A stretch of 64,000 nucleotides of DNA from Bacillus pumilus (GTDB lineage Bacteria; Bacillota; Bacilli; Bacillales; Bacillaceae): positions 372,001-436,000 of the forward strand of contig NZ_CP046128.1 in NCBI RefSeq assembly GCF_038738535.1, in the 5' to 3' direction. Both the position numbers and the translations under genes were made by a program. Below, piece after piece: positions 51,331 to 60,972 of the stretch. The notes under the pieces are model-generated. The model was not told the DNA's origin. It searched no databases and saw nothing but the letters and a program-made list of their open reading frames with translations. Positions within the stretch are counted from its first letter, which is position 1, and the number at the start of each line of letters is the position of its first letter.

Positions 51331-52647
51331 ATGAGTCAAACGACAACAAACCGTTTTTCAACAGAAGAATGGCAGGGGAAAAGAGACCAATACGTCGCAA
51401 GAGGCGTGAGTAATGGCAACCGTCATCTTGCAGCGAAGGGGAAGGGAGCCGAGCTGTTCGATATCGATGGGAAACGTTTTATCGATTTTGCAGGCGCTAT
51501 CGGTACATTAAATGTAGGCCATTCACATCCAAAGGTTGTGGAAGCCGTCAAAGCACAGGCAGACAGTCTGATTCACCCAGGATTCAACGTCATGATGTAC
51601 GAATCGTATATTGAATTGGCAGAGAAGCTATGCCGCCTCACACCAGGCGATCATGACAAGAAAGCCATTTTTCTCAATTCAGGTGCAGAAGCTGTTGAAA
51701 ATGCGGTGAAAATTGCACGTAAATATACGAAAAGACAGGCCGTTGTGTCGTTTACAAGAGGCTTTCACGGCAGAACGAATATGACGATGAGCATGACGAG
51801 CAAGGTCAAGCCATATAAATTTGGGTTCGGACCATTTGCGTCAGAGGTGTATCAAGCGCCGTACCCTTATTACTATCAAAAGCCAGAAGGATTAAGCGAT
51901 GCAGCCTACGATGAGTACATCATTGATCAATTCAATCAATTCTTCGTCGCAGCCGTTGCACCAGAAACCGTTGCTTGTGTGGTCATGGAGCCAGTCCAAG
52001 GGGAGGGCGGTTTTATTGTACCATCGAAGCGTTTTGTACAGCACGTTGCTTCATTCTGTCAGCAGCACGGGATTGTCTTTGTGGCAGATGAGATCCAAAC
52101 AGGCTTTGCGAGAACAGGGAAATATTTTGCCATTGAGCACTTTGATGTAGTGCCGGACTTAATCACGGTGTCAAAATCTCTTGCCGCTGGATTGCCGCTA
52201 AGCGGTGTAGTAGGCAGAAAGGAAATGCTTGATGCGGCAGATCCAGGTGAGCTCGGGGGGACATATGCAGGAAGTCCATTAGGCTGTGTGGCAGCACTAG
52301 CGGTTCTTGATATTATTGAAACGGAACAATTGAATCAACGATCTGAGCACATCGGACAAGTCATTGAGGACAAAGCAAATGATTGGAGAACAACGTATCC
52401 ATTCATTGGAGAAGTCCGCCGATTAGGGGCAATGGCGGCGATTGAAATTGTGGAAGATCAAAAAACGCGTACACCAGATAAGAAAACAGCCGCAGCGATT
52501 GCAGCATATGCAAATGAGCACGGGCTGCTCTTATTAACGGCAGGGATTAATGGGAATATTATTCGCTTCTTAACACCACTTGTCATCACAGATGAGCTGC
52601 TGAATGAAGGACTAGGGATCATCGAGGACGCCTTCAAAGCACGCTAA
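51331..52647 (+). CDS. gabT: 4-aminobutyrate aminotransferase GabT
   Basis: 438 aa class III aminotransferase (GTLNVGHSHPKVVEAVKAQ; FLNSGAEAVENAVKIARKYT; VADEIQTGFARTG; PLP lysine in LITVSKSLAAGLPL). It converts GABA plus 2-oxoglutarate to succinic semialdehyde and glutamate. MSQTT at 51331 matches GabT of B. subtilis; an ATG two codons earlier (51325) is also possible. First gene of gabT-permease-gabD. Confidence 0.94.
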   Translation: MSQTTTNRFSTEEWQGKRDQYVARGVSNGNRHLAAKGKGAELFDIDGKRFIDFAGAIGTLNVGHSHPKVVEAVKAQADSLIHPGFNVMMYESYIELAEKLCRLTPGDHDKKAIFLNSGAEAVENAVKIARKYTKRQAVVSFTRGFHGRTNMTMSMTSKVKPYKFGFGPFASEVYQAPYPYYYQKPEGLSDAAYDEYIIDQFNQFFVAAVAPETVACVVMEPVQGEGGFIVPSKRFVQHVASFCQQHGIVFVADEIQTGFARTGKYFAIEHFDVVPDLITVSKSLAAGLPLSGVVGRKEMLDAADPGELGGTYAGSPLGCVAALAVLDIIETEQLNQRSEHIGQVIEDKANDWRTTYPFIGEVRRLGAMAAIEIVEDQKTRTPDKKTAAAIAAYANEHGLLLLTAGINGNIIRFLTPLVITDELLNEGLGIIEDAFKAR

Positions 52648-52668
52648 ACAACAAAGGGGGATGGTTGT

Positions 52669-54057
52669 ATGCAAAAACAACAAATGGCAAAAACCATGTC
52701 GCAGTCTGACGTACTGTTTTTATCCATTGGTGCAATGCTTGGATGGGGCTGGGTTGTACTTTCGGGAGATTGGATTTTAACAGCAGGATTTTTAGGCAGT
52801 GTCATCGCCTTTGTCATCGGCGGTATTCTCGTCATCTTTATTGGACTCACGTATGCTGAGCTTTCGTCTGCAATTCCAGAGACGGGAGGAGGGCTCGTCT
52901 TTGTCCAGCGGGCATTTGGGATGAAATCAGCGTTCGTCTCAGCATGGGGCGTATTGTTTGGTTATGTGTCCGTCATTACGTTTGAAGCTGTTGCCTTGCC
53001 GACAGTTATTGATTATGTCATTCCAACACAGCATGTTGGCTTCCTATGGAATATAGGGGGATGGGACGTTTATTTCACATGGGTGTTGATTGGATCTGGT
53101 GGTGCATTGTTTTTAACAGCACTGAATTACATTGGGGCAAAGCCTGCGGCCATTTTTCAGTCTGTGTTCACTGTAGCGATTATTTTGACAGGCTTTCTCC
53201 TTTTAGGTGGCGCGACATTTAATGGAGATTTTGCAAACCTTGAGCCAATGTTTCAAGGCGGGGTTGGCGGTCTTATGGCCGTGTTAGTCATGATTCCTTT
53301 TTTATTCGTTGGATTTGATGTGATTCCGCAAGTAGCAGCAGAGATTAATGCGCCAAAGAAAATCATTGGGAGAATATTAATTATCTCCATCGTGAGTGCG
53401 GTCGTATTTTATCTGCTTATTGTCTTTGGGGTAGCTGCGGGGCTGTCAAAAGGACAGCTTGAAGCCTCTTCATTGGCGACAGCAGATGCGATGGTGCAGC
53501 TGCTCGGTCATCAGGCGTTTGGAACAGTGCTTGTCATTGGCGGTGTAGCAGGGATTGTGACGAGCTGGAATGCTTTTATCATCGGTGCAAGCCGTATTCT
53601 ATATGCGATGGCGGAAAGAGGCATGATTTCCAAATGGTTTGCGTATATTCATCCAAAGTATAAAACGCCGACAAATGCCATTTTATTTCTTGGTGCTTTG
53701 GCTTTTTTTGCTCCATTACTAGGGCGTCCTGCCCTCGTGTGGATTGTCAATGCGGGCGGTGTCGGAATTATCGTTGGGTACTTAATAGTGTCCATTGCCT
53801 TTATGAGACTTCGAAAAGCAGAACCAGAGCTTGAGCGTCCATACCGCATTAAGTATTGGCGGACGACAGGCGTTTTAGCTATCGGGCTGAGTCTCCTTTT
53901 TCTTTCATTTTATTTTCCAGGAATGCCGGCCTCCTTATCATGGCCAGCTGAATGGATATTGCTTTTAGGTTGGGCACTCATTGGGTATATACTATATGTA
54001 ATGAATCCAAGAACGAAGGAGACGGTAGAGCATGACAAACGAACTCAAAGTGTATAA
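52669..54057 (+). CDS. APC-family permease in the gab operon (probable GABA importer)
   Basis: 462 aa with about 12 membrane segments ([21 protein letters not shown] at the start; [25 protein letters not shown]). It is an amino-acid/polyamine transporter of the APC superfamily, distinct in sequence from GabP. Its place between gabT and gabD, 21 nt after gabT and overlapping gabD by 26 nt, suggests that it imports GABA or a related amine under GabR control. In B. subtilis gabT and gabD are adjacent, so this is an added gene. Confidence 0.85.
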   Translation: MQKQQMAKTMSQSDVLFLSIGAMLGWGWVVLSGDWILTAGFLGSVIAFVIGGILVIFIGLTYAELSSAIPETGGGLVFVQRAFGMKSAFVSAWGVLFGYVSVITFEAVALPTVIDYVIPTQHVGFLWNIGGWDVYFTWVLIGSGGALFLTALNYIGAKPAAIFQSVFTVAIILTGFLLLGGATFNGDFANLEPMFQGGVGGLMAVLVMIPFLFVGFDVIPQVAAEINAPKKIIGRILIISIVSAVVFYLLIVFGVAAGLSKGQLEASSLATADAMVQLLGHQAFGTVLVIGGVAGIVTSWNAFIIGASRILYAMAERGMISKWFAYIHPKYKTPTNAILFLGALAFFAPLLGRPALVWIVNAGGVGIIVGYLIVSIAFMRLRKAEPELERPYRIKYWRTTGVLAIGLSLLFLSFYFPGMPASLSWPAEWILLLGWALIGYILYVMNPRTKETVEHDKRTQSV

Positions 54058-55426
54058 TCCTGCAACAGGAGAAGAAATTGCTTCAGTTGCTCAGCATACA
54101 AAAGAACAGATCGAAGACGCCATTACCCGCTCACACAAAGCATTCAAAGCATGGGCAAAAATGTCTGCGCATGAACGTGCCAATATCATTCGCAAGTGGT
54201 TTGACCTCATGATTGAACATAAAGAAAGGCTCGCGAAAATCATCACGGAAGAAAACGGGAAGCCGTATCAAGAAGCATTAGGCGAAATCGTCTATGCAGC
54301 TGGATACATTGAATGGTACGCAGAGGAAGCCAAACGGATATACGGCAGAACCATTCCGTCACATACGACGAACAAACGCCTTTTTGTCACAAAGCAGCCA
54401 GTTGGTCCTGTTGCGGCCATTACACCGTGGAATTTCCCAGCAGCCATGATCACGAGAAAGGCTGCACCAGCACTTGCAGCGGGCTGTACGTTTATTGTGA
54501 AACCTGCTGAAGACACGCCGATGACGGCTATTGAACTTGTGAAATTAGGCCACGAAGCTGGAATTCCAGAGGATGCACTGCAATGGGTGGTTGGAGATGG
54601 AAAAGAAGTCGGTGAAATATTCACAGATAGTCCATTGATTCGCAAAATCACGTTCACAGGCTCAACGCCAGTCGGAAAGCATCTGATCAAAAACAGTGCG
54701 AGTACAGTCAAGCACGTATCAATGGAGCTTGGCGGTCATGCTCCGCTCATCGTAGACAAAGATGCCAATCTTGAACTAGCTGTCAAACAAGCAGTGGCAT
54801 CTAAGTTCCGTAATGCAGGACAAACCTGTGTCTGTGCCAACCGCTTAATTGTACATGAAGACATTCATGAAGCATTTGCTCAAGGCTTCAGCAAAGAAGT
54901 AGAAAAGCTGAAAGTGGGAAATGGCTTTGAAGAAGGCACATCCATCGGCCCAATTATCAATAAGCGCGGCTTTGATAAAATTGTCGGTCAAATTCAAGAT
55001 GCAGTCGATAAAGGAGCGAAAATTCTTGTCGGCGGAGATACGCATTTCGATGATGAAAAGTCGTATTATTTTGTCCAGCCAACGGTTCTCACACATGTAG
55101 ACCCTTCAATGAACATTATGCATGAAGAAACCTTTGGGCCAGTGGCGCCGATTACGACGTTCAAAACGCTAGATGAAGCGATTGAATTAGCGAACGATAC
55201 ACCTTTTGGTCTTGCAGCTTATTTCTTTACAGAAAATTATCGAAACGGACTTTACATGTCAGAGAATCTTGATTACGGGATAATCGGCTGGAATGATGGC
55301 GGTCCATCGGCTGTTCAAGCACCATTCGGAGGAATGAAAGAAAGCGGAATTGGCCGTGAAGGCGGCATCGAAGGCATTGAACCCTATTTAGAAACCAAAT
55401 ATGTATCCATTGGTTTAGACGAATAG
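54032..55426 (+). CDS. gabD: Succinate-semialdehyde dehydrogenase GabD
   Basis: 464 aa aldehyde dehydrogenase. [30 protein letters not shown], the catalytic Glu in MELGGHAP and the Cys in [11 protein letters not shown] are present, and [21 protein letters not shown] is the SSADH-type end. It oxidises succinic semialdehyde to succinate, completing the GABA shunt. The start lies within the permease gene. Confidence 0.94.
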   Translation: MTNELKVYNPATGEEIASVAQHTKEQIEDAITRSHKAFKAWAKMSAHERANIIRKWFDLMIEHKERLAKIITEENGKPYQEALGEIVYAAGYIEWYAEEAKRIYGRTIPSHTTNKRLFVTKQPVGPVAAITPWNFPAAMITRKAAPALAAGCTFIVKPAEDTPMTAIELVKLGHEAGIPEDALQWVVGDGKEVGEIFTDSPLIRKITFTGSTPVGKHLIKNSASTVKHVSMELGGHAPLIVDKDANLELAVKQAVASKFRNAGQTCVCANRLIVHEDIHEAFAQGFSKEVEKLKVGNGFEEGTSIGPIINKRGFDKIVGQIQDAVDKGAKILVGGDTHFDDEKSYYFVQPTVLTHVDPSMNIMHEETFGPVAPITTFKTLDEAIELANDTPFGLAAYFFTENYRNGLYMSENLDYGIIGWNDGGPSAVQAPFGGMKESGIGREGGIEGIEPYLETKYVSIGLDE

Positions 55427-55431
55427 ACGTG

Positions 55432-55467
55432 AAAAAGACTGCCTGAGGAATCTTGGCAGTCTTTTTT
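55432..55467. terminator. Bidirectional terminator after gabD
   Basis: AAAAAGACTGCC (55432-55443) pairs with GGCAGTCTTTTT (55455-55466); it also ends the convergent oxidoreductase gene. Confidence 0.92.
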
Positions 55468-55470
55468 ATG

Positions 55471-56067
55471 TTAAACAGCCGGCGGAAAAAGCTGCTCCAC
55501 CGTTTCTTTTGTTTCTTTTAGAATTTCGTGGATGTAATCTGCTGGTGCCTGCTCCATGCTGCTGAACAAAAGTCGTTCAACAGGCTCAACACCAATAAAA
55601 TTGAAGACTTCTGTATCTGTTGTCATGCGATGGGAGGCGGAAACGATCCGCTTAGAGTCAAGAAAGGTCCTTGGAGCATCATGCGTGTTGATAATGACAC
55701 CTTTTTTGTGCCGAAGCAGGTTTTCAATAGCCCCATGCTCATTGATTTGATAAGCGAAGCCCTCAGAAAAAACGCGTTCTACATAGCCCTTTAGCATAGC
55801 GGGTAAGCCTGTCCACCAAATGGGAAAAATAAACGTTAGGACATCTGCTTGCTGAATCAGCTTCTGCTCTGTTTGAATGGCAATTGGGACATCACCCCGT
55901 TTGATCGCAGCCTTTTCCAACATGCTTAGCTCTGGCGAAAAACCAAGAGCATAGACATCACGAACAGTCACTTCATGACCATTGTTCAAAAGAGTGCTGA
56001 CAACAAGATCTAATAAGGTTTGATTTAAGCTTTGCTGGGGATGAGCAAATATAATTAAATGGTTCAT
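55471..56067 (-). CDS. NAD(P)H-dependent FMN oxidoreductase (flavodoxin-2 fold)
   Basis: 198 aa. HLIIFAHPQQSLNQTLL is the FMN-phosphate loop and FIFPIWWTGLPAMLKGYVERVFSEGFAY the flavin and dimer motif of NQO1/KefF/MdaB-type quinone reductases. It probably reduces quinones or electrophiles by two electrons, sparing the cell from redox cycling. A single-gene unit; substrate unknown. It stands where B. subtilis has other ycn genes and is not an obvious YcnD orthologue. Confidence 0.85.
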   Translation of the reverse strand: MNHLIIFAHPQQSLNQTLLDLVVSTLLNNGHEVTVRDVYALGFSPELSMLEKAAIKRGDVPIAIQTEQKLIQQADVLTFIFPIWWTGLPAMLKGYVERVFSEGFAYQINEHGAIENLLRHKKGVIINTHDAPRTFLDSKRIVSASHRMTTDTEVFNFIGVEPVERLLFSSMEQAPADYIHEILKETKETVEQLFPPAV

Positions 56068-56185
56068 CTCATAGCCTCCTAGGTGGTCATGTGTCTCATT
56101 ATGGCACGCGCCACCATCCTATTCAATCCTATATTGGTAATAATAGGTTGGAAAAATGATCTCGTGTTCAAGGTGGAAAGAAACA

Positions 56186-56215
56186 AAGCGATCGTTTCCG
56201 TGAAAACGATCGCTT
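56186..56215 (-). terminator. Strong hairpin after ycnI
   Basis: AAGCGATCGTTT (56186-56197) and AAACGATCGCTT (56204-56215) form a perfect 12-bp stem with a 6-nt loop. The minus-strand continuation is moderately T-rich (TGTTTCTTTCC). Confidence 0.8.
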
Positions 56216-56224
56216 ACGAATCAA

Positions 56225-56839
56225 TTATTTCTTTCTAAAAGCAAGCCCAAGCGCAATCAGTGCTACGACTAGAGCAGCAATGGACAACCCTAGCACAAGT
56301 GGTGAGGAAGAGTTGGAGGCTGTTTCAGATGCCTTTTCTTCTTTTGGTTTTTCTTGTCCATGTGAATCCGTTACCGTATTAGATGCCACAATGTTTGTGA
56401 TCGAATGCGGCTTATCAGCATCTTTATCGCCTGTCCATTCAACGACCGTTCCATCCTTATAATATTGATATGCATCCCATGCAGCTTCACCTGCTTTTTC
56501 AGGGTTTTTCGCTACAAAAACGAATTGCTGGAACTGTCCGGCAAGCACGCCTTTACCCGTTGCTTCCCAAGTCACTCTTGTCACCTTGCCATCTTTTTCT
56601 TCAGTTGACGTTTTCCATCCAGGGACTGGCTCATATTGCTGGAATTCTACGCCTTTAGGTATTGTCACGACAACCTTAGTCGTTGGACTGTCACTCTCAG
56701 AAGGAACTTTTAACGTATAGGTTTCCCACGCATTTGTCGCAGACGTATCAGGCTTGACTGTGACATGAGCACTCACAGGAATCGCCAATAAAAATGAAGC
56801 GAGAAGCATTGGTAATAAAGCTTTAACGTATTTTTTCAT
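56225..56839 (-). CDS. ycnI: Copper-binding membrane protein YcnI (DUF1775)
   Basis: About 204 aa. A signal peptide ends at VSA before His25 (HVTVKPDTSATNAWETY), leaving an N-terminal His that with Trp forms the known YcnI copper site. A DUF1775 beta-sandwich follows, then a low-complexity linker and a C-terminal membrane helix ending RKK. It should act outside the membrane as a copper chaperone for YcnJ. ATG 56839 follows AAGGAG; 56893 would extend back into ycnJ. It lies 16 nt downstream of ycnJ. Confidence 0.9.
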   Translation of the reverse strand: MKKYVKALLPMLLASFLLAIPVSAHVTVKPDTSATNAWETYTLKVPSESDSPTTKVVVTIPKGVEFQQYEPVPGWKTSTEEKDGKVTRVTWEATGKGVLAGQFQQFVFVAKNPEKAGEAAWDAYQYYKDGTVVEWTGDKDADKPHSITNIVASNTVTDSHGQEKPKEEKASETASNSSSPLVLGLSIAALVVALIALGLAFRKK

Positions 56840-56855
56840 ATGGTATGAACTCCTT

Positions 56856-58490
56856 TTAGTTTCTTCTAATAAATGTGGTATCGATATTTTCAAAAGAACC
56901 AGTTAACGCATGGATTTCAATTTTCCAAGTGCCTTTTTCATTTAACAAGAGATTTTCAGCAGAGAAATGACCATTTTTTAATCGTTTCAGCTGAAATTCA
57001 CTCGGTTTCTCTTCACCGAATAAGGCGACTTTATGGATCTTGGCTGTCACAGATTGAATATCAGTAATCGTTTGTCCATCCTTCTTCGTAAATGCGACCT
57101 CGAATGTGTTTTTTCCCGGGGCATTCGGGGTAATGCTCATGGACACAATGTCACGATGCTCGACCTGGTTTGCGCCAAAGAATGGCTCAGGTGCAGGCGG
57201 AGGAGGGCTCGGAATATTGGTGAACACAGCCGTTAATAACAAAATGGCGATTCCGATGATCCACTCAGCTCGTAACGAAACGTTTTGTTTCTGTTTCTTT
57301 TCCCATCTCAGCATCAAGTAATGGACAAGTCCTAGAAGGCCCATCAAGATAAATAAACCAAGCTTGATTAAAAAGGTTCGTCCATACGCTGATTCGAAAA
57401 GAGCATCAAACGATTGCAAAATGAAGATGGCATTCACAAATCCTGAAAACACAATGAGTCCAACAGAGAGCATCGCCCAAGGGTGAAACGCTGTTAACGT
57501 ACTCCGTATGAGCGGCTGATCTTCATTTGGCAGCTTCTTCAGCAATAAAAGCACAATGGCTGTTAAACCACCGACCCAGATCGATGCAGAAACGAGATGG
57601 ATGAAATCAAGGGACGTTGTCAGTATTTTATTATCTGTTGCTGCTGGATGTCCGATTTGTGCTTTCAGCCAGAGAAGCACTGCGAATAGGAGCAGTGGAA
57701 ACAACCATACCCGAAAAGAAGTAAAAACCCCTTTTTTCATCGCGACTATGCTCCAAATGGTCAGAAGAACAAATGACACCATGAGCATCATCCACAAACT
57801 GCCGCCAGAAGTCGACGCAATGGTTTCTTGTAAGAGCGATGGTTGAAATGCCCCCAAAAAGGACACGTCTGCCGCTGATTTTGTTTGAATTGGCAGCTGG
57901 AACACGAGTGCTCCGCCCATCATGATCAGTGACAAAGTCAAAAGCCTCTTCATTCGTTTCGCTAATACAGGTGAAATGGATGTTTTAAACCAAAACAGTC
58001 CAAACAAAATGGTCCCGAGAAATAAGCTAAACGATGTATAAAGTAAGGCTTTATCAATGGTCGAGGCAACATCGATGGATTCATTCGTTTGACCTTGATC
58101 TAATTGGTCAAAGCCGCCATCCGCTTTGCCAATACTAAACGGGATCATGCCAGAGACAGAGTGTCCGTCTGCTGAAACCGCATTCCACTGAATGGTATAT
58201 ATTCCTTTTGGTAAATCCTTTTTTAAAGCAGCTTCCATGATTTTTTGATCTTTAATGACCGTATCTCCCTTATCTACACGATCACCTTTTGCATTGAGCA
58301 CCTTAATGGCATGAAATCCGCTTTCGATTCCTTCACTAAATGTGATAGAGACCGAAGGAGGCTGCTTCTCCAGCTCTTCATTTGCCGCTGGATTCGAGCT
58401 GACGACGTATGCATGAGCAAATGCTTCCTTTGGAATGAAAAAAGCCAACGTGACGATAAGGAGTAGAAGCCACTTACTATGTTTCAACAA
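56856..58490 (-). CDS. ycnJ: Copper importer YcnJ (CopC-CopD fusion)
   Basis: 544 aa. A signal peptide ends at AFA before His26 (HAYVVSSNPAANEELE), giving the CopC-type N-terminal His copper ligand. GHSVSGMIPFSIG completes the CopC domain (to about 125), then eight or so membrane segments form CopD, and a soluble C-terminal region follows. In B. subtilis YcnJ imports copper and is repressed by YcnK. No ycnK is found next to it here. Confidence 0.92.
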   Translation of the reverse strand: MLKHSKWLLLLIVTLAFFIPKEAFAHAYVVSSNPAANEELEKQPPSVSITFSEGIESGFHAIKVLNAKGDRVDKGDTVIKDQKIMEAALKKDLPKGIYTIQWNAVSADGHSVSGMIPFSIGKADGGFDQLDQGQTNESIDVASTIDKALLYTSFSLFLGTILFGLFWFKTSISPVLAKRMKRLLTLSLIMMGGALVFQLPIQTKSAADVSFLGAFQPSLLQETIASTSGGSLWMMLMVSFVLLTIWSIVAMKKGVFTSFRVWLFPLLLFAVLLWLKAQIGHPAATDNKILTTSLDFIHLVSASIWVGGLTAIVLLLLKKLPNEDQPLIRSTLTAFHPWAMLSVGLIVFSGFVNAIFILQSFDALFESAYGRTFLIKLGLFILMGLLGLVHYLMLRWEKKQKQNVSLRAEWIIGIAILLLTAVFTNIPSPPPPAPEPFFGANQVEHRDIVSMSITPNAPGKNTFEVAFTKKDGQTITDIQSVTAKIHKVALFGEEKPSEFQLKRLKNGHFSAENLLLNEKGTWKIEIHALTGSFENIDTTFIRRN

Positions 58491-58646
58491 GTGAATAACC
58501 GCCTTTCTACCTATGAAAATGTCTCATGTATCAGAAAGAAAGCGGCAGTAAACTGTGAGTCACAGAAAAAACCGCTCCTCCTATTGTGCCGCTCACTCTA
58601 AAAGGTAAACGAAACAAACAGCAAGATGGTTCACTTTTTCTGTGTC

Positions 58647-58662
58647 ATGTCTGCGCAGACAT
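58647..58662. promoter_or_regulatory. Perfect 16-bp palindrome upstream of ycnJ
   Basis: ATGTCTGCGCAGACAT is a perfect dyad, 157 bp before the ycnJ start. It has no T tract. It does not match the CopY box (TACAnnTGTA). A regulator of copper uptake is a candidate. Confidence 0.5.
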
Positions 58663-58671
58663 TTCTTGATT

Positions 58672-58701
58672 GAATAGGTTTGATCATGTATAAGCCTATT
58701 C
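58672..58701. other. Inverted repeat next to the palindrome
   Basis: GAATAGG (58672-58678) pairs with CCTATTC (58695-58701) around 16 nt. It could be an RNA stem or a protein site; the role is unknown. Confidence 0.4.
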
Positions 58702-58840
58702 GATTTAAGAAGAGGAAACAAGAAGAGACTATTTGAAAGTTGTGAAATTCCAATGAATTTTGCATCAAAACCACGGCACGTCAACCTTTTTACTCCATTT
58801 GTCCTATGCTCTGACAGAGAATTCACATCATATTTCAATT

Positions 58841-58861
58841 TTGTCACACACTAAGTGACAA
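58841..58861 (+). promoter_or_regulatory. MtlR-type operator upstream of mtlA
   Basis: TTGTCAC (58841-58847), 7 nt, GTGACAA (58855-58861). This is close to the MtlR site reported for the B. subtilis mtlA promoter (TTGnCACA...TGTGnCAA), with a slightly longer spacer. Confidence 0.65.
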
Positions 58862-58891
58862 AGTGACATTTAGTTTCAATTGAAGGGAAAG

Positions 58892-58905
58892 TGAAAGCGT
58901 TTTAC
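58892..58905 (+). promoter_or_regulatory. CcpA cre-like site upstream of mtlA
   Basis: TGAAAGCGTTTTAC matches the cre consensus TGWAANCGNTNWCA except at the last two bases. It would give catabolite repression of the mannitol operon. Confidence 0.6.
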
Positions 58906-58996
58906 GATAAGGTTAAGGGCTTCACTGACACTTGTTATTATATCTTTTGACCTATAAAGCCCTGAATAAAGGGAGAGAAGAAAGGAGTTTTCATAG

Positions 58997-60439
58997 ATGC
59001 AGGAAAAAAGTGGATTCCGCGTAAAAGTACAGCGCTTTGGAAGCTATTTAAGCGGCATGATTATGCCGAATATTGGAGCATTTATCGCTTGGGGACTCAT
59101 TACGGCATTGTTCATTCCGAGTGGCTATTTGCCAAATGAACAATTAGCTTCACTTGTTGGTCCAATGATCAACTACTTACTGCCGCTCTTAATCGGTTAC
59201 ACAGGCGGTAAGCTCGTATACGACCATCGAGGCGGGGTACTCGGTGCAACCGCGACGATTGGGGTCATTGTCGGTTCGGACATTCCAATGTTTTTAGGTG
59301 CCATGATCATGGGACCACTTGGCGGTTACTTGATTAAGAAAATTGATCAGCTGTTCAAAGATCGAATCAAATCGGGCTTTGAGATGCTTGTGAATAACTT
59401 TACGGCAGGGATTCTAGGTGCCATTCTTGTCGCGATTGCCTTCTACGCCATCGGCCCAGTGGTACTTGGTCTAAATAAAGCCCTTGCAGCTGGTGTAGAT
59501 ATCATTGTGAATGCACATTTGCTTCCGCTGGCAAGTATTTTCATTGAACCAGCGAAAGTCTTGTTCTTAAACAATGCGATTAATCAAGGAATTTTAGGTC
59601 CTTTAGGGGTGGAGCAAGCGGCAAAGACAGGGCAGTCCGTTCTGTTCTTGCTTGAAACAAACCCAGGACCAGGGTTAGGTGTTCTACTTGCGTACATGTT
59701 CTTTGGTAGAGGAAATGCGAAACAGTCTGCACCGGGTGCGATTGTCATTCAATTCTTAGGAGGAATTCATGAGATTTACTTCCCGTACATCTTAATGAAA
59801 CCAAAGCTCATTTTGGCGGTGATTGCAGGGGGAGCAAGCGGCGTTCTGACCTTTACCCTGTTAAATGCAGGCTTAAAGGCTGTGCCGTCACCAGGAAGTA
59901 TTATCGCCCTCATGCTGATGTCACCAAAAGGCGGACACCTTGCCGTTCTTGCAGGTGTTGTCGTGGCAGCCGTCGTATCATTCCTTGTCGCTTCTGTGAT
60001 TTTGAAGGCTTCAAAAGCTGTTGATGAGGATCTAACAGCAGCAACAGAAAAGATGCAGGACATGAAAGGGAAGAAAAGCGCAGCAGCTGCTGCTCTCACA
60101 GCTCAAAAAGAAGATGCTGAAGCAAATGAGCAAGCAGCATCTCCAAGTGATGTCAATCCAGATGACGTGAACAAAATCATCTTTGCCTGCGATGCAGGAA
60201 TGGGCTCAAGTGCGATGGGCGCATCCATCTTAAAGAATAAAGTCAAAAAGGCAGAGCTTGATATTGATGTGACAAACACATCCATCAGCAACATCCCAGA
60301 TGACGCCGATGTGGTCTTTACTCATAAAGATTTAACAGACAGAGCCAAGGCGAAACTGCCGGGCGCTGTGCATATCTCAGTTGATAATTTCTTAAACAGC
60401 CCGAAATACGATGAGCTGATTGAGAAATTGAAAAAATAA
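58997..60439 (+). CDS. mtlA: Mannitol PTS EIICB component MtlA
   Basis: 480 aa. A membrane EIIC domain (FGSYLSGMIMPNIGAFIAWGLITALF; GGIHEIYFPYILM with the sugar-site GxHE) occupies residues 1-340. After an Ala/Lys/Glu-rich linker comes EIIB with its phosphorylated Cys in IIFACDAGMGSSAMGAS (about 400). It takes up and phosphorylates mannitol with MtlF as separate EIIA, the Bacillus arrangement. AAAGGAG lies 9 nt before the ATG. Confidence 0.95.
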   Translation: MQEKSGFRVKVQRFGSYLSGMIMPNIGAFIAWGLITALFIPSGYLPNEQLASLVGPMINYLLPLLIGYTGGKLVYDHRGGVLGATATIGVIVGSDIPMFLGAMIMGPLGGYLIKKIDQLFKDRIKSGFEMLVNNFTAGILGAILVAIAFYAIGPVVLGLNKALAAGVDIIVNAHLLPLASIFIEPAKVLFLNNAINQGILGPLGVEQAAKTGQSVLFLLETNPGPGLGVLLAYMFFGRGNAKQSAPGAIVIQFLGGIHEIYFPYILMKPKLILAVIAGGASGVLTFTLLNAGLKAVPSPGSIIALMLMSPKGGHLAVLAGVVVAAVVSFLVASVILKASKAVDEDLTAATEKMQDMKGKKSAAAAALTAQKEDAEANEQAASPSDVNPDDVNKIIFACDAGMGSSAMGASILKNKVKKAELDIDVTNTSISNIPDDADVVFTHKDLTDRAKAKLPGAVHISVDNFLNSPKYDELIEKLKK

Positions 60440-60446
60440 CATGACG

Positions 60447-60489
60447 AAACGGGTTGAGTTCAATTTTTCTTTATTGAACTCCCCGTTTT
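60447..60489 (+). terminator. Strong hairpin between mtlA and mtlF
   Basis: AAACGGG-tt-GAGTTCAA (60447-60463) pairs with TTGAACTC-CCCGTTT (60474-60488) with a 2-nt bulge. The next bases (TGGTTGTTTTTC) are only partly T-rich, so partial termination or 3' protection of mtlA mRNA is likely. Confidence 0.7.
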
Positions 60490-60536
60490 GGTTGTTTTTC
60501 TGATTTTCCATTCTAAAAAAAGGTGTGTGATCATTC

Positions 60537-60971
60537 ATGAAACAAGTACTTTCAAAAGACAATATTTTTCTAAACGAACAAGCAGGCTCAAAAGAAGAAG
60601 CCATTAAAAAAGCGGGCGAGGTCCTAGTGGCAAACGGCTATGTCACAAGTGATTATGTTGACAAAATGTTTGAAAGAGAAAATATCTCATCTACATTTAT
60701 GGGCAACGGGATTGCGATTCCTCATGGAACAGAGGATGCGAAAGCGGCTGTCCTTCATTCTGGGATTTCCATCATTCAAATTCCAGAAGGTGTTGAATAC
60801 GGAGAAGGAAATATCGCCAAAGTTGTCTTTGGCATCGCTGGTAAAAACAACGAACACCTTGATATTCTTTCTCAAATTGCGATTGTCTGTTCAGAAGAAG
60901 AAAATGTAGAACGCATCATCCATGCAAAGGATCAGGATGAACTGATCGCCATTTTTAACGAGGTGAACTAA
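60537..60971 (+). CDS. mtlF: Mannitol PTS EIIA component MtlF
   Basis: 144 aa EIIA of the mannitol/fructose class; the phosphorylated His63 is in GNGIAIPHGTEDAKAAV. It passes phosphate from HPr to the EIIB Cys of MtlA. Preceded by AAAAAAGGTGTG; one base separates it from mtlD. Confidence 0.94.
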   Translation: MKQVLSKDNIFLNEQAGSKEEAIKKAGEVLVANGYVTSDYVDKMFERENISSTFMGNGIAIPHGTEDAKAAVLHSGISIIQIPEGVEYGEGNIAKVVFGIAGKNNEHLDILSQIAIVCSEEENVERIIHAKDQDELIAIFNEVN

Positions 60972-60972
60972 C

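Larger units (their letters stand above)
58491..58996. other. Control region between ycnJ and mtlA
   Basis: 506 nt without a convincing gene. The left part holds two dyads of unknown role (58647-58662 and 58672-58701), probably linked to ycnJ. The right part holds an MtlR-like inverted repeat, a cre-like site and AAAGGAG before mtlA. B. subtilis has ycnK and ycnL in this interval; neither is present. Confidence 0.7.
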
